DNA of 64,000 bases from Alistipes sp. (GCA_017520545.1 JAFXFM010000007.1:109149-173148), one strand, 5' to 3'; counted from the first letter of the stretch, positions 17,619 through 26,973 are shown. Notes: generated by a model from the letters alone, not told the origin. A program made the numbers and translations.

Positions 17619-17731
17619 AAGTGTGTTACCCACCCCCTAAATCCCCCTCCTATGAGGGGGACTTTTGTTGCGTTTGCACAAAAGTCAAGTGTGTTACCCA
17701 CCCCCACACCCCCTCCTGTGAGGGGGCTTAC
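17619..17731. repeat. Pair of GTGTGTTACCC repeats with C/G palindromes
   Basis: Two copies (17619-17661, 17687-17726) of a 40-43-base unit beginning AAGTGTGTTACCCACC and ending in CCCCCTCctrtGAGGGGG. Between them is ACTTTTGT...ACAAAAGT, another palindrome. The stretch between slyD and the convergent gene at 17844 holds no ORF of coding character. Confidence 0.75.
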
Positions 17732-17843
17732 GTCGCTACGCTCCATTAAACAAATCGTCATTCCGATAATATCTGCGACCTCAAAAGAACAGGGCGTGTT
17801 CCGAAAGAAACACGCCCGTTTTTGTGGCTACTACCTCTTGCTT

Positions 17844-18170
17844 TTAGATGTCGAAATCGGAGTTTTCGTCCGCAGGCTCGTCATCAGAGTTGTCATCTGC
17901 CAACTCGTCCGCACCCTTCAAATCGTCATCATAATAATCCTTATCCTCCTCCTCGTGCGAAGCGTCGTCAATCTTCACATCAATCTTCACGAGGTAGCTA
18001 ATATCCTCTGTCTCGAAAGGAACTGCAAAGAAGAACTCTCCATTTGGCTTTGGAATACGCATCATATAGTCAGCGAAACCTGCCGGATAAGCCGCCTTAA
18101 CCTCCTCCTGCAACTCAGGAGTCATATTGTTAAGACTCACTACCAATCTTTTTTTTGCGCTTGGTGCCAT
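17844..18170 (-). CDS. Conserved small protein with acidic tail
   Basis: A 108-residue cytoplasmic protein. Residues 1-70 look folded (KKRLVVSLNNMTPELQEEV, AAYPAGFADYMMRIPKPNG, FFFAVPFETEDISYLVKIDV); from about 73 on it is nearly all Asp and Glu. ATG 18170 is chosen because the frame upstream of it is untranslated leader starting near the promoter at 18263-18294. I recall similar proteins in other Bacteroidales but no function. It is divergent from ligA. Confidence 0.75.
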   Translation of the reverse strand: MAPSAKKRLVVSLNNMTPELQEEVKAAYPAGFADYMMRIPKPNGEFFFAVPFETEDISYLVKIDVKIDDASHEEEDKDYYDDDLKGADELADDNSDDEPADENSDFDI

Positions 18171-18262
18171 ATATCTCTGTTTTTTTACTTTTGTTATGTT
18201 TACCTGTAACGTAGAGCCAAAAGTAGTATGGCAAACCACCCCTTTTGCTCTCATTTACGGCA

Positions 18263-18294
18263 CAAATATATGGTAAGGAAACGAGTGCAACAAA
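18263..18294 (-). promoter_or_regulatory. Promoter of the acidic-tail gene
   Basis: Minus strand TTTG (18294-18291), 20-base spacer, TATATTTG (18270-18263); leader of about 85 bases. Confidence 0.75.
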
Positions 18295-18334
18295 TTTTAT
18301 TTGCCTTTTTTTTCAACAATTCAAAATTTCACTG

Positions 18335-18342
18335 TATCTTTA
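18335..18342 (+). promoter_or_regulatory. -7 box of ligA
   Basis: TATCTTTA, 24 bases before the ligA ATG. Confidence 0.55.
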
Positions 18343-18365
18343 TGCGGTGATATATAAATAAAGGT

Positions 18366-20453
18366 ATGGTTTTATCGATTTACGACGAAATAGTTAGCCT
18401 GCGAAAGGCCCTGCATCACCATAATCGCAAGTATTATGTGGAGAATGCACCCGAGATCTCCGATTTCGAGTTCGACCAGATGATGCACCGCCTTATCGAG
18501 TTGGAGGAGGCCCACCCTGAGTATGCCGACGAAAACTCGCCAACAATGCGCGTCGGTAGCGATAAAACCTCCGAGTTCCAGAATGTAAAGCACCGCTACC
18601 CTATGCTCTCACTCTCGAACACCTACTCTATCGAGAGTCTCAACGAGTTTATCGAGCGTATCGAGAAGGAGGAGGGCGAAACAGAGTTCGTATGCGAATT
18701 GAAGTTCGACGGAACAGCCATATCGCTGACCTACGAAGAGGGGCGCTTGGTGCGTGCCGTAACTCGTGGCGATGGCGAGAGTGGCGACGATGTAACGGCA
18801 AATGTGCGCACCATAGGCTCGATACCTTTGACGCTCACCGCCGACTACCCTGCCGAATTTGAGATTCGTGGAGAGATATTTATGCCTTATGCTTCGTTCG
18901 AGCGACTGAATGTTGAGCGCGAAGCAGCAGGCGAGCAACTATTTGCCAACCCTCGCAATGCTGCGGCGGGAACACTCAAACAGCAGCAGTCTGCTATTGT
19001 AGCGAAGCGCGGTTTGGATTGTACACTATACCAAATTGCATCGCGCGAATTGCCTTTCTCAACCCATTGGGAGGCATTGGAGGCGGCACGTCGTTGGGGT
19101 TTTAAGGTGTCGGAGCACGCCCGGATATGCCATTCGGCAGAGGAAGTTCGCGCCTACATTGAGCACTGGGATACCGCTCGCAAGGAGTTACCTTTTCCGA
19201 CCGATGGTGTAGTGATAAAGGTGAACGACTTTGCGAAGCGTCGTCGTCTCGGCTTTACGAGCAAGTCGCCACGTTGGGCTGTGGCGTATAAGTTCAAGGC
19301 GGAACAAGCGCTCACTCGACTCGTAAGCGTAGATTTTCAGGTGGGCAGAACGGGTGCTATAACCCCCGTAGCAAATCTCGACCCCGTATTGTTGGCGGGT
19401 ACGGTCGTAAAGCGAGCAACTCTCCACAATGCCGAGCAGATCGAGGCTTTGGATATCCGCTTGGGCGATATGGTCTATGTTGAGAAGGGCGGCGAGATTA
19501 TCCCGAAAATTACCGAGGTGGAGTTATCTGAGCGCAGTGCCGACAGCAAACCTTTCAAATATATCACCGAATGTCCTGAGTGCGGAACTCCGTTGGTGCG
19601 CTACGAAGGCGAGGCGAAACACTATTGCCCTAATCAGGGAGGTTGCCGACCTCAAATTCTCGGACGTATCGTTCACTTCATACGTCGCAAGGCACTCGAC
19701 ATTGACGGCTTGGGCAACGAGACCGTAGAGTTATTGCACGAAAGCGGACTGCTAAACAACATTGCCGACATCTACGATTTGAAGGCTGTGGATTTGGCGG
19801 TGCTGCCACGTTTGGGTGAGAAGTCGGCAGATAACATAATTCGTAGTATCAACACCTCGAAGAGTGTACCGTTTGCACGTGTTTTATTTGGCTTGGGTAT
19901 CCGCTTTGTTGGCGAGACAACAGCCAAGTATCTCGCTGCGCATTTCAAGAGCTTGGACGCTGTAATGAACGCGTCGAAGGAGCAATTGCTCGAAGCCGAG
20001 GAGGTGGGCGACAAAATTGCCGACGCCATTATCGAGTACTTTGCCGATGAGCAGAATCGTGTCATTGTGGAGCGCTTACGCATCGCGGGATTGCAATTCG
20101 AAGAGGAGGCAAAGGTATTGCACTCGAACTGCTTGGAGGGTAAAAACATCGTCATTTCGGGAAAATTTCTCGACCACACCCGCGACGAATTGAAGGAGTT
20201 GATAGAGTTGCACGGAGGCAAAAACCAGTCGGGTGTATCTGCCAACACCGACTTTATAGTAGCGGGCGAGAATATGGGCCCTGCCAAGTTGCAGAAGGCG
20301 GAAAAGTTGGGTGTGAAAATTCTTTCGGAGAGCGATTTCATCGCACTCATCGGTGGAGAAAATGGAGCGCCAGAAAATAATACTGCCGAAAACATCGTTT
20401 CGGAAGTAGAGAATAAAAAAGAGGATATTGTTGTACAGGGTAGCCTGTTTTAA
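18366..20453 (+). CDS. ligA: NAD-dependent DNA ligase
   Basis: Seals nicks in replication and repair, 695 residues. N-terminal Ia domain (HHHNRKYYVENAPEISDFEFD), adenylated Lys113 in CELKFDGTAIS, OB fold, a zinc finger (CPECGTP...CPNQGGC), helix-hairpin-helix region (LDIDGLGNETVELLHESGL) and C-terminal BRCT (GKNIVISGKFLDHTRDELKELIE). A 25-residue Asn/Glu-rich tail follows. dapA starts 12 bases after the stop, so ligA, dapA, the DUF4919 gene and the clostripain gene may form one unit. Confidence 0.97.
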   Translation: MVLSIYDEIVSLRKALHHHNRKYYVENAPEISDFEFDQMMHRLIELEEAHPEYADENSPTMRVGSDKTSEFQNVKHRYPMLSLSNTYSIESLNEFIERIEKEEGETEFVCELKFDGTAISLTYEEGRLVRAVTRGDGESGDDVTANVRTIGSIPLTLTADYPAEFEIRGEIFMPYASFERLNVEREAAGEQLFANPRNAAAGTLKQQQSAIVAKRGLDCTLYQIASRELPFSTHWEALEAARRWGFKVSEHARICHSAEEVRAYIEHWDTARKELPFPTDGVVIKVNDFAKRRRLGFTSKSPRWAVAYKFKAEQALTRLVSVDFQVGRTGAITPVANLDPVLLAGTVVKRATLHNAEQIEALDIRLGDMVYVEKGGEIIPKITEVELSERSADSKPFKYITECPECGTPLVRYEGEAKHYCPNQGGCRPQILGRIVHFIRRKALDIDGLGNETVELLHESGLLNNIADIYDLKAVDLAVLPRLGEKSADNIIRSINTSKSVPFARVLFGLGIRFVGETTAKYLAAHFKSLDAVMNASKEQLLEAEEVGDKIADAIIEYFADEQNRVIVERLRIAGLQFEEEAKVLHSNCLEGKNIVISGKFLDHTRDELKELIELHGGKNQSGVSANTDFIVAGENMGPAKLQKAEKLGVKILSESDFIALIGGENGAPENNTAENIVSEVENKKEDIVVQGSLF

Positions 20454-20465
20454 ATAGTGAAAGAT

Positions 20466-21353
20466 ATGGAGAGAGCTATTTTCAAAGGTTTAGGTGTTGC
20501 ATTGGTAACCCCATTTATGCAGAGCGGGGCAGTCGATTTTGCTGCCGTTGCAAAAATTGTCGATAACCTCGTAGAGGGGGGCGTTGATTACATTCTCGTA
20601 CTCGGCACCACGGGTGAAACCCCTACTCTCACCTCAGACGAGCGCAAGGCGTTGATTCGCTTTGTTCGCGACCGCGTAGCGGGACGAGTTCATTTGATGG
20701 TGGGTGTAGGTGGCAACTGCACTCGCGATGTCGTGGCGACACTCCGCACTTGGGATTTATCGGGCTACGATGCCATTTTGAGCGTAAATCCATACTACAA
20801 CAAACCCAATCAGGAGGGTTTGTATCAACACTTTAAGGCGATAGCCGAGGCGTCGCCACTACCGGTTATGCTCTACAACATTCCGGGTAGAACAGGAGTA
20901 AATATGGCCCCCGAAACGATTGCCCGTTTGGCGACCGATTGCAAGAACATCATTGGCGTAAAGGAGGCTTCGGGCAACTTGGTGCAGATGGAGCAGGTGG
21001 AGGCTCTCACTCCGAGCGATTTTCTCCTTATTTCGGGCGATGACGGTTTGACCGTAGAGGTTATAAAGCGCGGTGGCGTGGGTGTTATCTCGGTACTGGC
21101 AAATGCCTACCCTGCCGAGACCGCCGAGGTTGTAAACCTTGCGCTCAATGGCGATATCGAAGAGGCGGAGCAGAAGTTGAAGGCTCTCGACGCCATCATC
21201 TCGGCACTCTTCGAGGAGGGCAACCCTGTGGGCATAAAGACTGCACTCCATTTGAAGGGTGTCTGCACAAACACTATGCGTCTGCCGCTCGTTTCGGGTA
21301 GCGAAGCGTTGCAAGAGAAGATGAAAAAATTGATTGCCGAGTACGAAAAGTAG
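20466..21353 (+). CDS. dapA: 4-hydroxy-tetrahydrodipicolinate synthase
   Basis: First committed enzyme of the lysine/diaminopimelate branch, condensing pyruvate with aspartate semialdehyde; 295 residues from ATG 20466. Class I aldolase fold with LGTTGETPTL, Tyr137 in YNIPGRTG and Schiff-base Lys166 in GVKEASGN. An in-frame GTG at 20457 would add three residues; the ATG is preferred. It lies 12 bases after ligA. Confidence 0.96.
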   Translation: MERAIFKGLGVALVTPFMQSGAVDFAAVAKIVDNLVEGGVDYILVLGTTGETPTLTSDERKALIRFVRDRVAGRVHLMVGVGGNCTRDVVATLRTWDLSGYDAILSVNPYYNKPNQEGLYQHFKAIAEASPLPVMLYNIPGRTGVNMAPETIARLATDCKNIIGVKEASGNLVQMEQVEALTPSDFLLISGDDGLTVEVIKRGGVGVISVLANAYPAETAEVVNLALNGDIEEAEQKLKALDAIISALFEEGNPVGIKTALHLKGVCTNTMRLPLVSGSEALQEKMKKLIAEYEK

Positions 21354-21377
21354 TTGGCGAAGCGTTAATAGGTCGAA

Positions 21378-22106
21378 ATGAAGCACATTATAGTAATACT
21401 TACAGCACTGTTCGTGGTTGTGTCGGCATCGGCAAAAACTCCGAACAACGACCTTATTTTTGCCAACATAAGCAATGTCGATTCACCATTCTACTACCCG
21501 AATCTGATACTCCGATACAAGGAGGGTAAACAGATGACGGACGAGGAGTATCACCACCTCTATTACGGCTACGCCTTCCAACCGTCGTACAAGCCACTCG
21601 AGGTAAATCCTGCGATGAGTCGTGTTCAGGAAATTATGGCGCGTATATCTATTGACACCCCTTCAGTTCACGATATCGACGAGTTGATAGCGGCGGGTAT
21701 TGCAGCAATGGAGCACGACCCATTTTCGCCCACACTACTCAACATTTTGGTCTATGCCTATGGTGCCTCGGGCGATAAGGTGCGAGAGCAGGCGTATGCC
21801 AACCACCTAAAAGGCGTTTTGCGCTGCATTGAGCAGTCGGGTGATGGATTGAAGGAGAAGAGCCCGATGCACATCATAATGTTCTCGCACGGAACAGACT
21901 ATATAGCCTCGAAAAACATAAAGTTTTTGAAGGGACAGATTATGAGTCGCACCGTCGAATTTGTGCCGTTCGACTTTCCACGCAATAAGGTCAAGGGTTA
22001 CTATTTCGACTATAGTCGCATCTATTGGAACAAGCCCGACAACTACACCTTCAAGCGCGAGCGCACTTGGCAGTTCAATAACCTCAAACCACGAGAGTAC
22101 AAGTAG
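21378..22106 (+). CDS. Exported DUF4919 protein
   Basis: A 242-residue protein with a signal peptide (ILTALFVVVSASA). The body matches what I know of DUF4919: FYYPNLILRYKEGKQMTDEEYHHLYYGYAFQPSYKP, then helical repeats, and a C-terminal DFPRNKVKGYYFDYSRIYW. Function unknown. It starts 24 bases after dapA and ends 5 bases before a clostripain-like lipoprotein. Confidence 0.82.
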   Translation: MKHIIVILTALFVVVSASAKTPNNDLIFANISNVDSPFYYPNLILRYKEGKQMTDEEYHHLYYGYAFQPSYKPLEVNPAMSRVQEIMARISIDTPSVHDIDELIAAGIAAMEHDPFSPTLLNILVYAYGASGDKVREQAYANHLKGVLRCIEQSGDGLKEKSPMHIIMFSHGTDYIASKNIKFLKGQIMSRTVEFVPFDFPRNKVKGYYFDYSRIYWNKPDNYTFKRERTWQFNNLKPREYK

Positions 22107-22111
22107 AATTT

Positions 22112-24145
22112 ATGAAGAGATTATCCATAATAGCAGTAGCACTACTCACCATTTTTGCGAGCTGTACGCCCGACTTACCCAAAGCAAATATAAACGATTT
22201 GCAGTTGGTTTCGGGTATTCGCGACAGCAAACTCATTTTGGAGGGTAGTGAAGGTTACGAAACAACATTCTCGTTCTGCGCAAAGCACGACTGGTCGATT
22301 ATCGACTACAAGGGCTTCTCGTGCGACCCATCAAGTGGTAGCAAGTGCGCCGAGGGTGAAAATGTTGTAGTTACGGCAAAACCTCTAAAATCGAACAACA
22401 CTGCCGATACCATATTTTTGAGTGATTTAAACTTTAAGTTGCTATCCACCCGTTTCGTGGGTGTTTCGGCATATCAGTTACCGCAGGTACGCCTACCGAA
22501 AGGCAACAAGGTATATGTCGATGCACTGAACGAGTCGGAGGGGACGATTGAGGTGGTGTCGAGTAGCGAGGATATAACACTCGTTACCGAGGGCGAAATT
22601 ACGGCAGAATTAGGCGAAAAGAGAGATGGCAACAGATACACAATCTCCATAAAAGCGACCGCCGAGAACAGCTCTGCCACTGACCACAGCATTGGAATCA
22701 TCGGCTTTGATATTAATGGCGTAAGGCAGGAGAGTATAATCGAGGTTGTGCAGATTTCGGCTATTGTTTTGGACCGTAGCGAAGTTATTCTTCCGAGCAG
22801 GGGCGGCGGACAAAACATCTTTACGGTAGAGAGCGATTCCGAGGTGGAGGTTTCACACCTTGGAGTAGAAGCGTTTACCCTCTCTCGCAACGGCAACACC
22901 TTTACCGTAACGGCAATACGCGACAACAATGGCGCTGCGATTTCGTCGTTAGGTACAATTGAGATATCATTGAAGAACAACCCCGAGTGCAAGCGCACAA
23001 TCGAGGTAAAGCAACGCAACGGCAAGGCGCCGCAAACAATCATCGTGCATTTTATCGGCACATCGCTCAAACACTATTTCGACCACAACGTAAAGAAGAT
23101 TATAGAGGCATTGGACGGCAACATACAGGGCAATTCGCAGGTGATAATCATATCCACCGATGCGTCCAACAAAGCAACCCTCTATGAGGTGCGCTATGAC
23201 CATAATTTAGGCAAGGCGGTACAGGAGAGGGTCAAGAGTTTGGAGTTGCCGACACCTTACGACTCGGCACTCTTCGAGGCGAATCTCCGCGAGGCATTCA
23301 ACTTCGCTCCGGCAGAGAAGTACGCCTTGGTAGTCGGCTCACACGGACTTGCGTGGGTACCTAAAATACCTTCACAAAGTTTGGCTCGCCACCTCGCAAA
23401 GATGGGCATACAACCGAGCGAATTGTGGATACGCGACAAAAATGCCGAGATGACTCGACACATTGGCGACAACGAATCTACCCGCTACGACATCGACGAA
23501 ATTGCCGATGCTATCGAGGCGAATAACGTAAAGTTCGACTATATACTCTTCGATGCCTGCTTTATGAGCAACGTCGAGAGCCTTTACGAACTCCGCAACA
23601 CCGCCAACTACATTATAGGCTCGCCGTGTGAGGTTATGGGCTACGGCTTCCCTTACGCCCGCATTATGAAGTATATGCTTACCGCAAACGGCACGTCGTA
23701 CGACCTCGACAAAATTTGTAGCGAATATGTCGATTACTACAAAACCGAAGCTACAACCCATTCGGGCTGCGTTGCACTAACCAAGACCGCCGAGTTGGAG
23801 GCGTTGGCACAGGCTATGAAGGTGGTAAATGCAGCGGGCATAAAGAGCGATTTCTCGCTCGAAAAGGTACAATACTTCGAGGGGCAGTCGCCACACTCAT
23901 TCTACGACTTGGGGCATATTGTCGAATTGTCTTGTGCGGACGCTACAGCGGCTACGCAGTTCAAGACGCAGTTGGATAAAACGGTTACTTCGCGCTACCA
24001 TACCGACCGATTCTATTCGGCATACGGCAGCAACAACGTCTATTATCACGACATAAACTACTATACCGGCATCACCACCTCGGCGATGGTCGAGCACTAC
24101 GCTTACGATTGGTCGCATACTGATTGGTATAAGGCTACGCATTAA
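22112..24145 (+). CDS. Clostripain-family (C11) cysteine peptidase lipoprotein
   Basis: A 677-residue predicted lipoprotein, lipobox IFASC with Cys18. Residues about 25-305 form Ig-like segments; the third resembles BACON modules (VLDRSEVILPSRGGGQNIFTVES). Residues from about 308 are the C11 peptidase: TIIVHFIGTSLKHYFDHNV, His411 in VVGSHGLAW and Cys483 in LFDACFMSN, which form the catalytic dyad of this caspase-like clan. Such enzymes cut after Arg or Lys. It is placed at the cell surface or periplasmic face; the target is unknown. Last gene of its run, sharing a bidirectional terminator with mntP. Confidence 0.87.
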   Translation: MKRLSIIAVALLTIFASCTPDLPKANINDLQLVSGIRDSKLILEGSEGYETTFSFCAKHDWSIIDYKGFSCDPSSGSKCAEGENVVVTAKPLKSNNTADTIFLSDLNFKLLSTRFVGVSAYQLPQVRLPKGNKVYVDALNESEGTIEVVSSSEDITLVTEGEITAELGEKRDGNRYTISIKATAENSSATDHSIGIIGFDINGVRQESIIEVVQISAIVLDRSEVILPSRGGGQNIFTVESDSEVEVSHLGVEAFTLSRNGNTFTVTAIRDNNGAAISSLGTIEISLKNNPECKRTIEVKQRNGKAPQTIIVHFIGTSLKHYFDHNVKKIIEALDGNIQGNSQVIIISTDASNKATLYEVRYDHNLGKAVQERVKSLELPTPYDSALFEANLREAFNFAPAEKYALVVGSHGLAWVPKIPSQSLARHLAKMGIQPSELWIRDKNAEMTRHIGDNESTRYDIDEIADAIEANNVKFDYILFDACFMSNVESLYELRNTANYIIGSPCEVMGYGFPYARIMKYMLTANGTSYDLDKICSEYVDYYKTEATTHSGCVALTKTAELEALAQAMKVVNAAGIKSDFSLEKVQYFEGQSPHSFYDLGHIVELSCADATAATQFKTQLDKTVTSRYHTDRFYSAYGSNNVYYHDINYYTGITTSAMVEHYAYDWSHTDWYKATH

Positions 24146-24174
24146 AAAAGTGGAGATTTTTCTCCACTTTTTTA
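24144..24174. terminator. Bidirectional terminator between clostripain gene and mntP
   Basis: AAAAAAGTGGAGA and TCTCCACTTTTTT form a symmetrical stem with A and T runs outside. Both converging genes can use it. Confidence 0.9.
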
Positions 24175-24732
24175 TGCTATATGTTCTATCAGAATTTTTA
24201 TGCCAATCGCTATCAGCACCACACCGCCCGTAATCTCTGCACCCCGCTTGTAGCGTGAGCCAAACATATTGCCAAGTCGCAGGCCAAAGGCGGAGAATAG
24301 AGCCGTCGTCGCACCAATAAATGCGACCGCCACCCAAATATCGACTTTGAGCACCGCCAACGAGACTCCGACGGCAAGGGCATCAATGCTTGTTGCCACA
24401 GCCAGCAAGAGCATAGTCTTAAAGTTGTAACTTGTGCCCAAATTGACCTCTTCCTCGTTGCCAAAAATGCAGTCGTAGAGCATCTTACCGCCAATTACCG
24501 CCAACAGCGCAAAGGCTATCCAATGGTCGAACTGCTCGACCTTGGTGATAAAATTAGCGCCTATAAAGTAGCCTATCAAAGGCATCAATGCCTGAAAACC
24601 GCCAAACCATAACGCCACCGAGAGGTAGTGCTTCGGACGTACCGACGGCGTAGCCAAACCCTTTGCTATCGAGACGGCAAAGGCGTCCATCGAAACGCCT
24701 ACGGCAAGCAGTGTAAGGTCGAAAATTGTCAT
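24172..24732 (-). CDS. mntP: Manganese efflux pump MntP
   Basis: Inner-membrane exporter that protects against excess Mn(II), 186 residues. Six membrane segments arranged as two similar halves, each with a conserved Asp: GVSMDAFAVSIAKG and ATSIDALAVGVSLAV, the family hallmark. The dciA-like gene lies 11 bases upstream on the same strand, so recF, dciA-like and mntP may be one unit. I see no yybP-ykoY-type riboswitch. Confidence 0.93.
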   Translation of the reverse strand: MTIFDLTLLAVGVSMDAFAVSIAKGLATPSVRPKHYLSVALWFGGFQALMPLIGYFIGANFITKVEQFDHWIAFALLAVIGGKMLYDCIFGNEEEVNLGTSYNFKTMLLLAVATSIDALAVGVSLAVLKVDIWVAVAFIGATTALFSAFGLRLGNMFGSRYKRGAEITGGVVLIAIGIKILIEHIA

Positions 24733-24743
24733 ATCGCTACAAA

Positions 24744-25034
24744 TTATTGCACTACGATACTCTGTACAAGTTCGACGTCGAGCCTCTTATTTATCGAACG
24801 AACAAGCGCCTCGCGTTGCATCATCAACTCGCTACGCAAGATGCTCGAAGCAACGTGAACATAGAGCGTACCTCGTACAAAGCGCACCTGACGAGTTGAA
24901 GCCGCCACCACCTCACCCGTAACCTCGCGCCAAACGTGTGGCAGAGAGCCCTCGGCAATTTTACGAGCCACATCTGGACTCTTAAATAGGTTGTCGAGCA
25001 GTGCCCCTATCGGTTGTGCTTTGGTACGTTTCAT
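24744..25034 (-). CDS. DciA-like (DUF721) protein
   Basis: A 96-residue protein of the DUF721 family: GALLDNLFKSPDVARKIAE, then HVWREVTGEVVAASTRQVRFVRGTLYVHVASSILRSELMM, a KH-like fold. DciA homologues recruit the replicative helicase DnaB; its position three bases after recF on the same strand fits a replication role. The assignment rests on this pattern and neighbourhood. Confidence 0.85.
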   Translation of the reverse strand: MKRTKAQPIGALLDNLFKSPDVARKIAEGSLPHVWREVTGEVVAASTRQVRFVRGTLYVHVASSILRSELMMQREALVRSINKRLDVELVQSIVVQ

Positions 25035-25037
25035 CTG

Positions 25038-26132
25038 CTACTCCTCCCTCTCGACTACGCCATACGACACATTGAACAACTTGTAGCTGCAATCCGCTTT
25101 ACCTAAAATCGAACCCATACGCTCGCCGTTGCAGTCGGTGATAATAACCTGCCCGAACTCCTCGCCCTTGACCAACTCGATAAGGCGCGATACGCGGTTC
25201 TCGTCGAGTTTGTCGAACAAATCGTCGAGCAACAGAATAGGCTTCTCGCCACAAGCCTTTGCAATAATGCGGTACTGGGCGAGTTTCAACGCTATAAGGA
25301 AGGACTTTTGTTGCCCTTGCGAGCCATATTTGCGAAGTGGGTAACCACCAATCGAAAAACGCAAATCATCGCGCTGAACACCGCAAGTTGTGTAGCCCAT
25401 AACCCTGTCGCGCTCACGCGAAGCCTGCAACAACTCTTCGAGCGAGGCGTTGTTCAACTCGGAACGATACTCCAACTCCACCTGCTCGTGGTCGTCGGAC
25501 AAGGCGCGATAGTATTCGCAAACAAGCGGATAGAGCAGCTCGGTAATCTCCAAGCGTGCCTGATGAATCTTTGCCGCCACGGGAGCCATCTGCGCATCGT
25601 ATATACGCAACATCTCCTCGTCCGAGCCGATTTTAAGGTAGCTGTTGCGGTTGGCAAGAGCCGTATTATAACGCATAGCGGCATCGAGATAGCTCTTATC
25701 CAGCTGCGAGATAAACGAATTTATGTATCGGCGACGCTCTTCCGCAGCATCGCTTATAAGCGACGAGTCGGCGGGCGATACAATAACCACAGGTATCAAG
25801 CCGATATGGTCTGCCAAACGCTCGTAGACCTTGTCGTTACGCTTAATCACCTTCGATGCACCGCGCTGATAGGAACACACCACCCTCTCGTGGCGGTCGC
25901 CATCGGTTCTATAATCACCCTCCAAGACAAAAAACTTCTCGCCGTGACGCACGCACTGCGCATCACTCATTGCAAGCGACGATTTACACATCGAGAGATA
26001 ATAGACTGCATCGATAATGTTCGTTTTGCAGGTGCCATTATCCCCGACAAAACAATTAAACCCCTTGTCAAGGAACAACTCCTCCTGTTCAAGGTTTTTG
26101 AAATTGAGTAAAGATAGTCGTGAAAGGTACAT
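25038..26132 (-). CDS. recF: DNA replication and repair protein RecF, with altered Walker A
   Basis: ABC-type ATPase that helps load RecA at gaps, 364 residues. N-terminus MYLSRLSLLNFKNL, Walker A at residues 30-37 reading GDNGTCKT, signature KYGSQGQQKSFLIALKLAQ and Walker B PILLLDDLFDKLDENR. The canonical Gly just before the Walker A Lys is Cys35 here (codon TGC instead of GGC); everything else looks intact. A TAACTTCG box lies on the minus strand at 26161-26154. Followed by the dciA-like gene. Confidence 0.94.
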   Translation of the reverse strand: MYLSRLSLLNFKNLEQEELFLDKGFNCFVGDNGTCKTNIIDAVYYLSMCKSSLAMSDAQCVRHGEKFFVLEGDYRTDGDRHERVVCSYQRGASKVIKRNDKVYERLADHIGLIPVVIVSPADSSLISDAAEERRRYINSFISQLDKSYLDAAMRYNTALANRNSYLKIGSDEEMLRIYDAQMAPVAAKIHQARLEITELLYPLVCEYYRALSDDHEQVELEYRSELNNASLEELLQASRERDRVMGYTTCGVQRDDLRFSIGGYPLRKYGSQGQQKSFLIALKLAQYRIIAKACGEKPILLLDDLFDKLDENRVSRLIELVKGEEFGQVIITDCNGERMGSILGKADCSYKLFNVSYGVVEREE

Positions 26133-26223
26133 TTTTGCTCTATTTTTCTACTGCGAAGTTACGAATAATTGGTGGTACGACAAAAATTTTCGTGATTTTT
26201 GTGGTTTATTGCATAAAAAAGTG

Positions 26224-26231
26224 TAATTTTG
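26224..26231 (+). promoter_or_regulatory. -7 box of the TPR gene
   Basis: TAATTTTG, 59 bases before the ATG at 26290, divergent from recF. Confidence 0.6.
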
Positions 26232-26289
26232 TCGATTGTAAAGGGTTTTATACCCTAAAAGTAGAGAAAAATAAACTAAAAATAGTATT

Positions 26290-26973
26290 ATGTCTAAGAA
26301 GATTCAGAATCAGGAGGAGATTGCTGTTAACGAAGTAGTCAGCAAGACCGAAAAGTGGTTTGAGGAGAATGGCAAGAAGGTTATCATCACCCTTGTTGCT
26401 CTTATTATCCTCTTTGCAGGTGGTTACGCCTACAAGTATTTAGTAATGGACAAGAACGAGACTGCTGCCGCAGAACTTATCGTTGCTGCTCAGGAACACC
26501 TCAAAGGTGAGAACCCTAACTATGAGTTGGCGCTCAACGGAAATGAGTCGGGTGCAGGTTTCCTCGAGGTTATCGAGCAGTACGGCTCTACCGATGCAGG
26601 AAACATCGCAAAGCACTACGCTGGAATCTGCTACCTCCGTCTTGGCGACTTGGGGAACGCTGCGAAGTACCTCGAAGAGTACGACGCTGTTGGCGGCTCG
26701 GTTATATGTGGCATCATTAATGCTCAAAACCTCGGTTTGCAGGGTGATGTAGCAGTTGAGAAGAAGGAGTATGAGAAGGCTGCCGACCTCTTTGAGGAGG
26801 CTGTCGAGGAGTCGGAGAATAACTACACTGCTCCTTACTACCTCTACAAGCAGGCTCTTGCACTCGTTGCTGCCGGCAAGAACGCAGAGGCTAAGGCTTG
26901 CTGCCAGACACTCATCGAGAAGTATCCAAACTCGATGGAGAAGAGTGCGGCCGAGAAGTTGCTCGGTTTGTAG
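26290..26973 (+). CDS. Membrane-anchored TPR protein
   Basis: A 227-residue protein with a short cytoplasmic start, one membrane helix (about residues 31-52, VIITLVALIILFAGGYAYKYL) and an extracytoplasmic tail of tetratricopeptide-type helices (AKHYAGICYLRLGDLGNAAKYLEEY, ALALVAAGKNAEAKACCQTLIEKYP). This is the layout of YfgM-like proteins, which aid envelope protein folding in other bacteria; the exact role here is unknown. Codon bias suggests good expression. An 82-base gap with a GC-rich hairpin (27000-27023) separates it from the next gene. Confidence 0.82.
   Translation: MSKKIQNQEEIAVNEVVSKTEKWFEENGKKVIITLVALIILFAGGYAYKYLVMDKNETAAAELIVAAQEHLKGENPNYELALNGNESGAGFLEVIEQYGSTDAGNIAKHYAGICYLRLGDLGNAAKYLEEYDAVGGSVICGIINAQNLGLQGDVAVEKKEYEKAADLFEEAVEESENNYTAPYYLYKQALALVAAGKNAEAKACCQTLIEKYPNSMEKSAAEKLLGL

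Noticed and set aside
24730-24745. Manganese riboswitch ahead of mntP
   Set aside because: Only 11 bases separate mntP from the upstream gene, too little for one.
25308-26111. Plus-strand ORF of 267 codons over recF
   Set aside because: Antisense shadow of recF.
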